Position numbers and translations under genes: made by a program
Notes under the pieces: model-generated
The model's input: only the letters and a program-made list of their open reading frames with translations
What the model was told of the DNA's origin: nothing
Database searches by the model: none
DNA from: Saturnia japonica
Taxonomy: Eukaryota; Arthropoda; Insecta; Lepidoptera; Saturniidae
Direction of reading: 5' to 3'
Assembly: GCA_033032175.1 (NCBI GenBank)
Contig: CM065304.1
Span: 496,001 to 560,000, forward strand
Length of the DNA: 64,000 bases
Shown here: positions 12,805-23,096 of the stretch, piece after piece
Layout: each line of letters starts with the position of its first letter
How positions within the stretch are numbered: position 1 is the stretch's first letter

Positions 12805-12914
12805 AGAGGGGTCCATGCAAAGGAGAATATTAATACCCTTTTTTATTTTTTTATTACGTTTTCTTACCGCATGGAATAAAATACTTTTTTATTTTTATTT
12901 AATGTAAATGCTTT

Positions 12915-13487
12915 ACATTTAAAGATGAGAATCGCTAAACTGTCTGAATGTATGAGATTTTACCACCAGGGATATTATGTGTATTGCATTTTTGACGATT
13001 TTTATATCATATAAATAATGGAATGAAGTATGTTCCCCGTCTACAAATTTTGATCAGAACCTGTTGAGATAACCTGAAATTACTTTTGATTTTTTTTAAG
13101 ATTTCCATAAATATTAATCAAAATGATTATAACCTAACAATTGATCCTAATGACATAAGCTTCCCGTGTACAAAATTTCATAAGAATCGGTCAAGCCTTT
13201 TCGAGTTAAATCCGGGAATACTGACAGACAGACAAAAAAATAATTAAAATCATATTTGTGATCAGTGTCAAATAAATGTATAGTCAAATATCGATCCGGA
13301 AAATTTAAAAAAAATTGCATGTTCAGAGTCTGTTACACAACTACAGATATTTATTAATATAGATAATTTTTGGGTTTCTGTCGAATTCGAAACATGCATA
13401 GAAAAACAACTAACAGACTTTGTCAAAAAAAAAAGGGGTATTTTATAGTAATTAATAACACTTATTTGTAAAAATAAAATAATCTAA
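12915..13487. other. non-coding stretch with repeat L
   Basis: At about 13140-13230 it carries AAGCTTCCCGTGTACAAAAT followed by TTCATAAGAATCGGTCAAG, a short repeat seen again near 14820, 15185, 18745 and 18865. No gene seen. Confidence 0.45.
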
Positions 13488-14024
13488 CGAGTTGTGCCGG
13501 CGGCTTCGCTTACGTGGACTATAGAATGCCCGCGCGGAACTTCCTCTCACGCTCCTGGCTATTTTAAAGACAAAAATGCTTATTGTGGGTGTTTCTTAGA
13601 AGATAGACGTATACTCTCGCGGTCTTTTTTGTAGCTCATTTTAATATCTATATTTATTTTATACATTAATTTGCTATATCTCTTATGGTTTACTCAGCAT
13701 ATGTCATTTAAGCGCTCGAAATTATTCACCATAACCTTTTTTTTATTTGTGCGGGACCCTAATTCTTTTTCTAAAATAAAAGTACCCTAAGTTACTCCCT
13801 ATAAAATCAGATATCTACTAGTCAAAGCTCCGTCAAAATCAGTCCAACCGTTTCGGAGATTACCATTTACCCATTACCCGGAACAAACAAACAGACAGAA
13901 AAATTTAAAAAATGTTTTTTTTTCTTATATGTATTGTTAATCGTATATAATTTCATATGTACTTAGTAAAAAGCTGTTATTTTGACATTACAAACAGACA
14001 CTTCAATTTTATTAATTGTATAGA
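13488..14024 (-). repeat. family A element, Helitron-like
   Basis: On the - strand starts TCTATACAATTAATAAAATTG and ends with the family tail, where the terminal CTAG has become CTCG. Internal order agrees with the other copies. Confidence 0.68.
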
Positions 14025-14111
14025 TTAGGAAAATCAAAAATAATAAAATAAAGCCTAATTAATTTATTATAACATCTCTAATTACGACCTGAGATTTAGA
14101 AGTGTCTCAGT

Positions 14112-14196
14112 TTTTTTTTTTTTTTTAGAACTGACTACACTGTTAGCCTTAGGGGCCCTAAAGCCGCTGCGGCTTTTACAGCTTCACCGGACTTGA
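14112..14196 (-). repeat. LINE 3'-tail copy (hairpin family F)
   Basis: A run of T (poly(A) on the - strand), then AGAACTGACTACACTGTTAG and the hairpin AAAGCCGC-T-GCGGCTTT, then CAGCTTCACCGGACTTG. Nearly identical to the LINE end at 19792-19862. Confidence 0.78.
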
Positions 14197-14332
14197 TATG
14201 TCTCAGTGCTAGTGTACTAAGTAAGTACCAATTTAGGATTGGCACGTTCCAAAAATTAAGCCGTAAACATTGAAAATTTGGCCGGTGAGAGTATAACTAT
14301 ACAATAGTCGTCGTCGCGAGCACATCCGAAGT

Positions 14333-14411
14333 TCGGTGAAGCTGTAAAAGCCTCAGCGGCTTCAGGGCCCCTAAGGCTAACAGTATATATATAGTCAGTT
14401 CTAAAAAAAAG
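14333..14411 (+). repeat. LINE 3'-tail copy, opposite orientation to 14112
   Basis: GAAGCTGTAAAAGCCTCAGC then GGCTTCAGGGCCCCTAAGG and CAGTTCTAAAAAAAA. Forms an inverted pair with the copy at 14112-14196, 136 bp apart. Confidence 0.75.
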
Positions 14412-15459
14412 TCGCGAGTCATGCTTTTTAGCTAACATAACTTATACCTTGAACCATTTCTAATTAGGCCATCTACCGAGGCAATACACAAGAATAAAAT
14501 GCAGTAAATCGAAATATCCATAAAATAAAGCTCACATACTTACATTTAAATATTATTTATTCTATACAACATGTTTAATTATATTACAACTAGCGGTGTG
14601 CTTGCGGCTCCGCACACGTTTATAGTTACGCAGTAGTTTTTTTCATCCCGTAATTTTATTTTTGCCAATATTGTTGACAATTCGTATGCTGCCGTATTCA
14701 TTGAGGAATGGCGTGTATTTCTCGTGTACAATTTCCATCAAAATCGATAGAATATTATTATTCCATTCTACAACTTCTAATGTATTATTAAAGATTCTTT
14801 TAGCCTCCCATATTATATGTATGCTTACCGTATACAAAATTCGATCAGAATCAGCTGAGAATTCATGAAAATTATTTTTTTAAACATTTTTTACGATTTC
14901 AAAAAAATAATATTGACAATTCTTACAGCTTTTCAATAAAGTAATTACTTATACTTCTTGAGTACAAAATTTAATCAAAATCGGTTAAGACAAAAAAATT
15001 ATAACGGCATATTCGTCATCAGTATCGTTCATATATTATGCCTACCAGGAAATTTTGGGAAAATATTAAATATACAGACAGAACTACAGATATATTATAA
15101 TAGATTTTATCAAAATCGGTTAAGAATAAACGAAAATATTTTTATTGGGTTTTGATATTTTTTTGATTAATTGACCAAAGATCACATAAGCTTCCCGTGT
15201 AGAAAGTTTCATGAGAATTAGTCAAGTCACTTTTCAGTTTAAACTGTACAAACAAACAAAAAAATTTTACGCTTTATTATATTAGTTATAGAAGTATAAA
15301 TTATTGTTAAGATCATAACGTAGAAATAAAAATGATTGCGTGAAACTTATCAACCGACATTATACGTTTTTTAATGTACTCGTATATTATTTCTCATAGC
15401 TCACATTACATTCGTAGTCATAACATTCAGTGCGTCTGTATTTGTTACAATAAAAACAA
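14412..15459. other. non-coding stretch with CTAG-type and repeat L remnants
   Basis: ACTAGCGGTGTGCTTGCGGC at about 14591 looks like the end of a - strand Helitron-like element. Repeat L copies lie at about 14820-14860 and 15180-15250. Short frames here are not protein-like. Confidence 0.4.
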
Positions 15460-16010
15460 AAACCGACCAAGTACGAGTCGGACTCGCACAGCCACATTTA
15501 CCAAAATAATTTGGTAACGTTACTAATGAAAGCACCGAGCAATTATAACGAAAAAATAAACTATATTAAGGGACAAACTTAATTTTATGGTTGGAAAACT
15601 TTTGTCCTCATAGTTAGTTATATGCTGCGGTCAGTTTACGAAATGCAAATAAGTTTGTAATCGCAAAAACATTGTTTGGGTTGTAATTACAAACTTATGG
15701 TTTTCGGAATTTTTCCTTTACTTGTGCTATAAGACATTGCTTCTTGCCTAATTTCATGCTTCTAGATAGGTCAACAAAAAGTACCCTGTAGGTTTTTATT
15801 CCCTTTGCAAGTTATAACAGCCGTATCTTTTGATTACGTTGACTTAAGTTTGATTTTTTTACAGCTTCTAGGTATTGCAGACCTGTGTATTGTATATTAA
15901 TTTCAACCAATCAATTTGAACCACCACACACTCCTGAGAAAAAGGGTCTTGACAATGATAGACAGACGGACAATAAAGTTTTTCTTTTGAGACACGGAAC
16001 CCTAAAAAAC
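15460..16010 (+). repeat. dispersed repeat with CGAGTCGGACTCGC end and GACAGACGGACA tail
   Basis: Starts AAAACCGACCAAGTACGAGT and ends with GATAGACAGACGGACA and GGAACCCTAAAAA. This pairing of ends is common in animal and especially lepidopteran genomes as a short non-autonomous repeat. The class is not certain. Only one copy is in this window. Confidence 0.5.
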
Positions 16011-17339
16011 GAACGAAGTTACAAAAAAATTCAGATTTAGCAAAAGTTCAATTTCAATAATTTCAAGCAGCATTTTCTTTATTAACGTTGTTGGAAGGTT
16101 TGTAAAGTTTAGTTCACGAATCACGCCCATAACTCTTCATAACAATTAAATTTAAATTTGAATTTCAACTGACAGGAGAGGGACTGACAAAATGATTTTA
16201 TTATACGTTTTTCTCGATCCGCCTACAACGCGCGCTTTTGTTACTTCTCAATTTAGCCTCAACTAGTCTATCTTATCTTATTATGTTAAGTGGGCAATTC
16301 TTGTATATAAAATATAAATAAAAATATATAAAATATAAATACATATATATAAATATATATATGTAATTGTTTTCTCGGAAACGGCTCCAACGATTGCGAT
16401 GACACCTTGCATTTAGATAATTTATTACATTCCAAGTTTAACTAGAGAGATGTTTTCCTTTATTTTTTGTTTATAAGACAACGAGCACGGCTATCAATTT
16501 TTTTTTTTTTTTGCAAAGTCAATTACTATGTTCACATTATGTCTCGGTCGCCCAGATATTGTTTGTAAATCGGAGAATTTAGAATTGAACAAAATAAAGA
16601 GCATTGACTCTGCGGCTCAGGGAATGGCCATGGTTGGATAAGCGAACAACATACAAAGTAAATAGCGTTCCGTTTTGTTTCATAAGTACAGTTTTCTGTA
16701 GCAGTTGGTAATGATTTAATATTTTTATATTATATAGGTATACTGGTCATAGGGTCAAAAAACTATCTTAGGACATTTAACCCATTGGAATGGAATAGCT
16801 GGGTGAAGTATATGTTTTTGATAGCTCTGATAATGACGCCAATTACATTAGTTAACCCCTCCCCTATCCGTACCCGGTAGTCAGGTGTCAAAATCCTTCA
16901 GAAAACTGTCAGACAAGTAAGAATGTTCTAAATTTCTTTAGAATTGTTTATTTTCTCACAAAAAATCCCAAAACCTCGGTAACGAGTCCTCGTGCTCTTG
17001 ACAACGCCCTGTTTCACTAAGCATAAGTTCCATAGTTGTGCAGTAGCCCTAAATGAAAATCCTTTTTTATTTGTAACAGTCTGGCTAAATCTAATCTTAA
17101 ACAGTATTTCTGTCGATCGCGGTCCCAGGGCACAAATATCTAGTTACTAGTTACATGTAAGTAAGGAGGTGGTAGGGCCGGCAAATCTCGTAATTAATGA
17201 TAATATCTTGTAATGTAGAGTAAATATTGGAACCATGTAATTTCATAAGACAAGAAGTTTTTAACCAATGTATTTATTTATTGAATTAACATTATTTTAA
17301 TCTACTAATCAATTTTAATTTATTTATTAACAATTAACT
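16011..17339. other. non-coding stretch with repeat K and AT-rich tract
   Basis: An AT-rich AATATA tract lies at 16308-16360. Repeat K (TTCTCGGAAACGGCTCCAAC, through ACAACGAGCA and CCCAGATAT) covers about 16361-16560 and recurs at 44937-45092. No gene seen. Confidence 0.42.
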
Positions 17340-17600
17340 GCCTCGTTAGCCTAGGGGTCGTAAGCGCGACTGCTGTGAGCGAGGTGCTGGGTTCGAATCC
17401 CAGGTCGAGCAAAGTGTTATTGGGTTTTTCCTATGAAACTCTCAGTAGTAGCTCAGAGTTTGGCTTCGTGCCCGAATAATGGCAATAGGCTCGTCCCCTA
17501 TTACATAGGACCTAGAAACATACTCGGCGAACTGAGGGTGTACAAAATGTACACCTCTGCCTAACCCTTCGGGGAATACAGGCGTGATGGTATGATGAAC
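17340..17600 (+). repeat. tRNA-derived SINE with Pol III boxes
   Basis: Box A-like TAGCCTAGGGG at 17347-17357 and a perfect box B GGTTCGAATCC at 17390-17400, followed by about 190 bp of non-tRNA body. The same body occurs on the - strand at 29604-29836 and 48473-48712, but with a damaged box B. It is a SINE rather than a tRNA gene because the acceptor stem does not close. Confidence 0.82.
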
Positions 17601-18056
17601 ATTATAGTTCATTTATAAATTAACATTGTATATTATAAACTATTTTGATAAGCAGACCATTCAGTCAATTAAATTAATGTAAAAAAATAATATGAAAAGG
17701 AACTTTACGCTTGTCTCTATATTAATACATTCCGTGTGAGTGATTCTGGGTACATATACATGTGTGCGCGCGCATTTTTAAAATGATGTTTTTTATTAAA
17801 ACGTCTGTGTCTAGCGCCGGCCATAGCCCTAATCAAAGTAACGCGAGAGTCTTTCGGTGCTCTTAGGTCGACTCTTTCACACCATAAATTGTATTTCAAT
17901 TTATGTTAAATAAATAAGCATTAAAAATGTTTTTTTTATTTTTTTTTTATTTAAATGCTTTCAAAAGTAGAAAATATATTTTAAATTAGATCATATTCAT
18001 AAATATAATACATTTCACAATCCATATTTAATCTATAGTGCAATATTTCCAAATAG
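17601..18056. other. AT-rich stretch, nothing recognised
   Basis: A patch of higher GC at 17805-17880 has an antisense 60-codon frame with no recognisable composition. Confidence 0.35.
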
Positions 18057-18624
18057 AGGGCCATCCATAAATTACGAATTTCATGATCATTTGACCCCTC
18101 CTCCGTTCTTGTTACAGCTGATCAAATTTACCCCCTACCTAGAGTGATATAACATATTTTTCAATTTTATTTGTAATAAATATTGTGCTTCACTTACATG
18201 ATATGCGTACCAAATTCCAGCATTTTTCAATACCTTAGCCTGTTCGATATCCAGTCTAGTATCTGTTGGCGCAATGAATTCGGCAACCAAAGGAAAATCA
18301 TCAATCAACATTTGGCTCCAAATATTGAATACCTAATAATGAATTATCGATAAATAGAAACAAAGAAATCACGGCAAGGCGCAGTGTGGCTGCATTTATC
18401 AAAGGCGATCGGCTCGTGACATGCAGACACGAGTTGCAACTATTTTTATGTTTTCTTTAGTAGGTATGTAGTTTAAATTTAGTGTTGTAATACTTAGATA
18501 TAAAATATTATATTTTGTAAAAATGTGATGTCACAAAATTTGGGACCCCTCCCCACTCCTAGTCACACAATGTCACACACACTCCCACCCTCCTCAACGT
18601 TTGACGTAATTTATGGATGGCCCT
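18057..18624 (-). mobile_element. 568-bp terminal-inverted-repeat element carrying an exon-like segment
   Basis: AGGGCCATCCATAAATTACG opens the element at 18057 and its exact reverse complement closes it at 18624, a perfect 20-bp terminal repeat with looser similarity further in. No transposase is visible. The middle holds a 45-codon open segment with consensus splice sites on the - strand (18198-18332). I cannot assign a superfamily, because the target-site duplication is not clear. Confidence 0.75.
18198..18332 (-). pseudogene. exon-like segment inside TIR element (possible captured exon)
   Basis: On the - strand an acceptor ATTATTAG precedes it and a consensus donor GTAAGT follows at 18197. 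The 135 bases between are exactly 45 codons without a stop, reading VFNIWSQMLIDDFPLVAEFI, then APTDTRLDIEQAKVLKNAGI, then WYAYH. Composition and codon use are protein-like. The APTDTRL...W.A pattern has a weak likeness to the C-terminal PTDSRL motif of oxysterol-binding-related proteins, which is a guess. It could instead be the last exon remnant of the element's own lost transposase. Confidence 0.55.
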
Positions 18625-19254
18625 AGCCACACTATGAATTAGACACTATGAAGTTAAAATTATTCTAAATTCTTTATTTTTTACTATTCCTTAAAGTGTT
18701 ATTGAACATTCTCATATGTAATTTATCATTCATGTAATGACTAATTATACTTCCCGTGTACAAAATTTCATCAAAATAAATTTTCTTGGAATTAATTTTT
18801 TTTTACTATTTCTAAAAGTAATATTGGAATTTCTTATACCCTATAAATTGACCGATGACATAAGCATACCGTATACAAAATTTCATAAGAATCCAGACAT
18901 ACTAACAAACAGACAGAGAGATAATATTGCCTATTCGTAATCAGTATCGTTCATAATATAGTGTTTTCGCTGGTCATGTTTCTTTCTTAGTTTGTTTACT
19001 TCATTTATTGCGTCATTGTTGCGTCTGGTTCTTCAATAAGGAGACCTAATGATTTGACTCTACTTATGGCTACATACGCTTGGCCAGCAGCGAGGAACTT
19101 TCAGCCAAAATAGACAACGGCGCGGCGCGGCTTGGTCGTTAGTACTACCCTGCATTTTGTATACTGTGCAAGCCCAGTATAATAATATCATGCAATTATT
19201 TAATAAAATAAGTCCTAATATTAAAAAAAAAAATTAGCAACATCCTTCTTTTTT
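18625..19254. other. non-coding stretch with repeat L
   Basis: Repeat L copies at about 18745-18790 and 18855-18915, the latter ending in a CAGACAGAGAG run. GGCGCGGCGCGGCTTGG at 19117-19133 is a GC-rich patch of unknown meaning. Confidence 0.4.
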
Positions 19255-19425
19255 ATCACTATCGGTTTAGCTTTCTGGCAACAATCTCGCTTGATCTTAA
19301 GTGACGATGTGACCCACTAAGGTAACACGCTAAGCCTAGTGGAAGACTTGCTCTCAAGTGCAACTGCCGGAACAGATTTGCATATGTATTTGACGACAGA
19401 TTTTCAACTTGAGGGTGGTAGTTAG
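19255..19425 (-). repeat. repeat G copy
   Basis: Shares GACGACAGATTTTCAACTTG, CTAAGCCTAGTGGAAG and CTCTCAAGTGCAACTGC with copies at 43495-43685 and 48838-48990. On the - strand it reads GTTGAAAATCTGTCGTC and looks like a LINE or SINE body fragment; strand is tentative. Confidence 0.55.
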
Positions 19426-19713
19426 AAAACACAAAACATACACTTATCTTTTTGTAGATCTTCATGTTATTCTGTTTGCATCAAAATAGGATGATTTCAG
19501 CATTTATTTGAATTTTACTTTGATTTTGCCAATTTGTTTACATAATTATGTTGTGCAAATAAGAGCTTTTTTTAGTCAAAATTTAATATGTTCATTATTC
19601 CTATACGTATGATGTTCGTGGCTAGCAGTGTATTACTAAAAATGTATAGTGATATGGCGAATCAAGCGGTGGCGACGCGATGCCGCGGTGGTTGAGCGGC
19701 AACGGAGCGGAGG

Positions 19714-19714
<1 letters not shown>

Positions 19715-19791
<77 letters not shown>
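19715..19791 (-). repeat. 77-bp poly(A) tail of the LINE (seen as T)
   Basis: An unbroken run of T on the + strand. Confidence 0.95.
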
Positions 19792-19794
<3 letters not shown>

Positions 19795-20483
19795 TCTGAC
19801 TACACTGTTAGCCTTAGGGGCCCTAAAGCCGCTGCGGCTTTTACAGCTTCACCGGACTTGGGGGCGAGCGCGGAGAGCACTCAGCCACGAAAGTTATAAG
19901 GACGACTCGCACGAGGGCGCCAGAGTGGCCGGACCTCGGCTCGGGCGGTCGTCGCGTACGCAAATAAGTCGCGAACTAACTGAATCCCTACACCTACGAT
20001 TCGAGCTAACTCAATTATACACATAGGCACGTTCCCTTCCTCCTGGGAGGAAGGAAGGAACCATGCGTATGTGTATTCAGTAATCAGAATGTTTCCTACA
20101 CTAACTAGCGCTAACTAACTAGCGTAAAAAAAGAAAAAAAAAGGTCCCTCACAGAACCTATGTACCTGTGTGGTGTGCACGTGTGTTTGTTCATACGTGT
20201 GTAATGTTGTATGTGGGTAACTAAGTGCTGCACGTATAGTGTCACTTGTATCGCGCGGGCGGATGCCTGACCCAAGGGTTTTATACCGAGGAACGGGCCT
20301 AGGCTTGGGTCACCCGCTAAAGAGGGTGAACGTATGGAGTGTGTGCGGGAGCGAATTTGACCGCCCGTCCTCTGCGGAGAGAACGGTGGTTACGCGGGCG
20401 TGGGCGCTGTCACGCTCTATTTGGAGAGACGAATCGGTATATTTTATTGTACATACGAGAATAAAATTTTGCGCGGCCGGTGT
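19792..20483 (-). other. LINE 3' region with terminal hairpin
   Basis: No coding signal on the - strand after the ORF1 TAA. Near the end (about 19815-19845) is AAAGCCGC-T-GCGGCTTT, a clean hairpin, then CTAACAGTGTAGTCAGATCTA on the - strand before the tail. TTCTAACTAGCGCTAACTAAC-like short direct repeats lie near 20100. Confidence 0.7.
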
Positions 20484-22490
20484 TTATGCCGGGTGGTCGC
20501 GTGTTTCAGAGTCGAGACGATGTAACGTCTCGACGAGGCGGGGGAAGGCGCATATGGTCTTGACGAGACCGTAATGCTCTAGGTGGTCATTGTAGTCCAT
20601 GACCTCCTGAATGCCGTGTTCACGAAGGAGCAAGATCATGATGTCATTGCTCGCAACGTTGGAGGGAGCGCGGGGCGCGGAATTGTTCGTCGCCATACGA
20701 GGCTGTGGATTAGGGCGACGGGGCCCCCATGCGTTCGGAACCGAACGCACGGGTTGTGATTGACCGCGAGGCGCGGGAGGGCCGGCGGCGGCCGGGATCT
20801 GGCGAGGCACTGGAAGCGCAGGAAATTCCCCTGGCGCCAGCAGGGGTTGCGCTCGGAGGGCTGAGGCGGGAGGCGCCGCCCGGGGGGCCGCCTGCCTCTG
20901 GTACCGAGGCCGCGTAGTGCGCGGAGCTTTGGGGCAACCGCGATAATTCGCAGGGTGCCCCTCCCCTTCGCACAGTACGCAGCTCGGGGGGGTGGTGGAG
21001 TCACGCTCGCGCGTGCACTCCCTAGTCGGGTGGTCCTCTCGGCACTTGACGCACCGCGGACGAAGATGGCAGTTACGGGCGGCGTGCCCGTAGAGCTGGC
21101 AGTTGTGACACTGCGAAGGCATGTGGGTTTTGTATGGGGGCTCGACGGTGACGCCGGAGAGCCCGCATACATTTTCCAATTGAAAGATTGCCTTTCCCTC
21201 GGGGGAAAGGTCTAGGATGGCCACTACCATTTGTAGAGGCCGCTTCTCCTTGTTGTACATTCTATGTACCTCTCGGATAGGATAATCTTGCTCCGCGAGC
21301 GAGGAGCACACCTCCGCGGGGCTGACTTCCACCGGAATACGGCGGATCACCACGCGGAGGACGCGCTCCTCCGCAAGGGAGTAAGTGAAAAATTGAAGCC
21401 CTCTCTCCCGGAGGAGGGCAGTGAATTTACGGTGAGTATCCGACGAACTCACCGTAACGGAAATACCATTAAGGGTATTTCGAGCTTTGTGGTATGGCAG
21501 GTTAAGCCTGCGCAACTCATTTACCAGAGTCGTCCAGGCCGCTTTGTCCCGGACGATAATAGGAGGTGGGGGGCGCTCTTTTTTCCCGACAGCGGGTGCG
21601 GGGAGCGCGGAGGAAGCGGAGGCGACGGCGCCACTGACCGTTTTCACGGTTTTTGTTGCGCGAGACGGTTGCGCAGTTGGACTAATTCGCGACGGGCGTT
21701 TGCGCGACGCGACAACGGTAAAACCGTCATTTGGGGCCGCGGTATCCATCTCCGGAGACGAATCCGGGCACGCGGGCGATTCTAATTCGACCGGAAGGGC
21801 CGAAAAAGAATTGTTTGTTTTCACCGCGGTTTCTGTGGAACGCGCGGGACGAACGTATGGGCTATTTTTAGCCGACCTGGATTGGGACCGCGAATTGCGC
21901 GGCCCTCGCCTAACGGAGGCGGGACTTGACCCGCGCGAATGGCTAGTCGGGACTGGGGGCGTGGCTACGGCCCCGGATGACGCGACGGATGGACGCGCGA
22001 CGCTTCCTACGTCTCTCCACGACGAAACGCGTGGAGGCGCGGCGCCGACGGGTGCCGCGTCAGTCGGCTTGACGGTTGCGATATTTGCGACAGAGGGCGC
22101 ATCGCTCGTAGAAGCGGCCCCCTGATTGGTCGCGGCGGACGGACGCGCGACGTTGCCTGCGTCTCTCCACGACGCGACACGTGGAGGCGCGGCGGTTACT
22201 GGCGCGGCGCCAGTCGGCCCGGCTGTCCCGGCAGAGGGCGCACCGCTCGCATAAACGGCCCCCTTATTGGCTGTGGTCGCAGCGGTGCGACGCACACTCG
22301 GAGTTTTTGTCAACGAGTCGAAAAACTCGTCTTCAGCCGTAGGGTATCGCACGAACATAAAGTTTCGGTACTTTTGATGTGCGAGATCCATCGCCTTCAT
22401 CTTGTCCTGGAGCTGACATATGCAGGCAACCAGGTCGTTCATGCTCATCATATTTGCCATCTCGGCGGCATTGGGTGGGCTTTGGGACAT
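20484..22490 (-). CDS. LINE ORF1, Gag-like protein with three zinc knuckles
   Basis: 668 residues, no internal stop. N-terminal 1-60 is a helical segment. 71-170 is a tandem pair of 50-residue Ala/Pro-rich units, each with APPRV.SWRD. 180-310 is low-complexity Ser/Arg/Ala. 315-455 is a folded region like the RRM-type domain before the zinc fingers in Jockey and R1 Gag proteins, ending VEPPYKTHMPSQ. Three CCHC knuckles follow at 461-474, 480-492 and 504-519. The C-terminus is Pro/Arg-rich with a short helical end. In related LINEs such proteins package element RNA and, in telomeric ones, direct it to the nucleus. Antisense and overlapping frames here are shadows caused by high GC. Confidence 0.88.
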   Translation of the reverse strand: MSQSPPNAAEMANMMSMNDLVACICQLQDKMKAMDLAHQKYRNFMFVRYPTAEDEFFDSLTKTPSVRRTAATTANKGAVYASGAPSAGTAGPTGAAPVTAAPPRVASWRDAGNVARPSAATNQGAASTSDAPSVANIATVKPTDAAPVGAAPPRVSSWRDVGSVARPSVASSGAVATPPVPTSHSRGSSPASVRRGPRNSRSQSRSAKNSPYVRPARSTETAVKTNNSFSALPVELESPACPDSSPEMDTAAPNDGFTVVASRKRPSRISPTAQPSRATKTVKTVSGAVASASSALPAPAVGKKERPPPPIIVRDKAAWTTLVNELRRLNLPYHKARNTLNGISVTVSSSDTHRKFTALLRERGLQFFTYSLAEERVLRVVIRRIPVEVSPAEVCSSLAEQDYPIREVHRMYNKEKRPLQMVVAILDLSPEGKAIFQLENVCGLSGVTVEPPYKTHMPSQCHNCQLYGHAARNCHLRPRCVKCREDHPTRECTRERDSTTPPSCVLCEGEGHPANYRGCPKAPRTTRPRYQRQAAPRAAPPASALRAQPLLAPGEFPALPVPRQIPAAAGPPAPRGQSQPVRSVPNAWGPRRPNPQPRMATNNSAPRAPSNVASNDIMILLLREHGIQEVMDYNDHLEHYGLVKTICAFPRLVETLHRLDSETRDHPA

Positions 22491-23096
22491 GTTTTTAATT
22501 GAGGCCTCCCTGCCTTAGGGGCAGGGGGGTGCGCCAAAAATTAAATACGACTATCCGAGTCGGGCAAGAGTCCTGTGGTCAAGGTGCAATGACACACAGG
22601 AAGAACCTATCGGCCCTAAGGAACCCTAGCAAGCCCGGGACTGAGGACGCAGACCGGTAATTAAACCGGGCTAGGCCCAAACAGGTTCCCGGGGATGGAG
22701 TGTGCAGGATCGGAGGGTTTGGCAGGAGACACCTGGGGCAAGACTATGCGATAACCGCAAAGGCCTAGATTCCCAGGCCCGTCCGAGTCTGGCTGTTTGC
22801 CTCTGAAGGAGACAACCAGCGGGCTGCTCGGGTCACGCCCCGCTCACTTTAGTTAGCACCGTCAGGTATCCAGTGAGCGACCACAAAACCGTGGATTTAC
22901 AAAAAAAAACAGCAAGTCGCACCGAAAAGTGCGGTTTACCGCGAGCGTTTGACACCCGTTTGGTGTACGTTGATATTACCAAAGTATATTTGAAATAAAA
23001 TTCCAAACATACAATCGTAAATAATAGTCACGTGATGGTCAAAATTGAAAACGGAGCGACACGTCCGTTCGCAACAGTGACCAAATCGGAACTCCC
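22491..23096 (-). promoter_or_regulatory. LINE 5' leader with DPE-like internal promoter motif
   Basis: On the - strand GGACGTG lies at +31 to +37 from the 5' end (23066-23060). Jockey-clade LINEs are transcribed from internal promoters with an RGWCGTG-type element about 30 bases in, so this fits. The rest of the leader has no ORF. Confidence 0.5.

Larger units (their letters stand above)
9511..12914 (+). mobile_element. RTE-clade non-LTR retrotransposon with 17-bp target-site duplication
   Basis: TTTAATGTAAATGCTTT is present at 9511-9527 and again at 12898-12914, exact over 17 bp, and brackets the whole element (9528-12897). Inside are a 5' region, an ORF1-like coiled-coil frame (10151-10850), the reverse transcriptase (10939-12804) and an A/T-rich tail. 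The reverse transcriptase and the C-terminal FRWAGHLAR / KRRAVRPYMKWEDDI block are typical of lepidopteran RTE elements. The apurinic endonuclease domain expected between the two frames is missing. Stops and a frameshift show it is inactive. Confidence 0.88.

Noticed and set aside
17340..17412. A tRNA gene with intact box B
   Set aside because: The cloverleaf acceptor stem does not close and the body occurs elsewhere as a SINE.
19649..20026. 125-codon frame with a long Phe run
   Set aside because: The Phe run is the LINE poly(T) read as codons; it spans the insertion border.
20710..22125. Several long + and - frames overlapping the LINE Gag (173, 178 and 212 codons)
   Set aside because: They lie in other frames of one GC-rich ORF, lack any motif, and the Gag frame alone carries three zinc knuckles.
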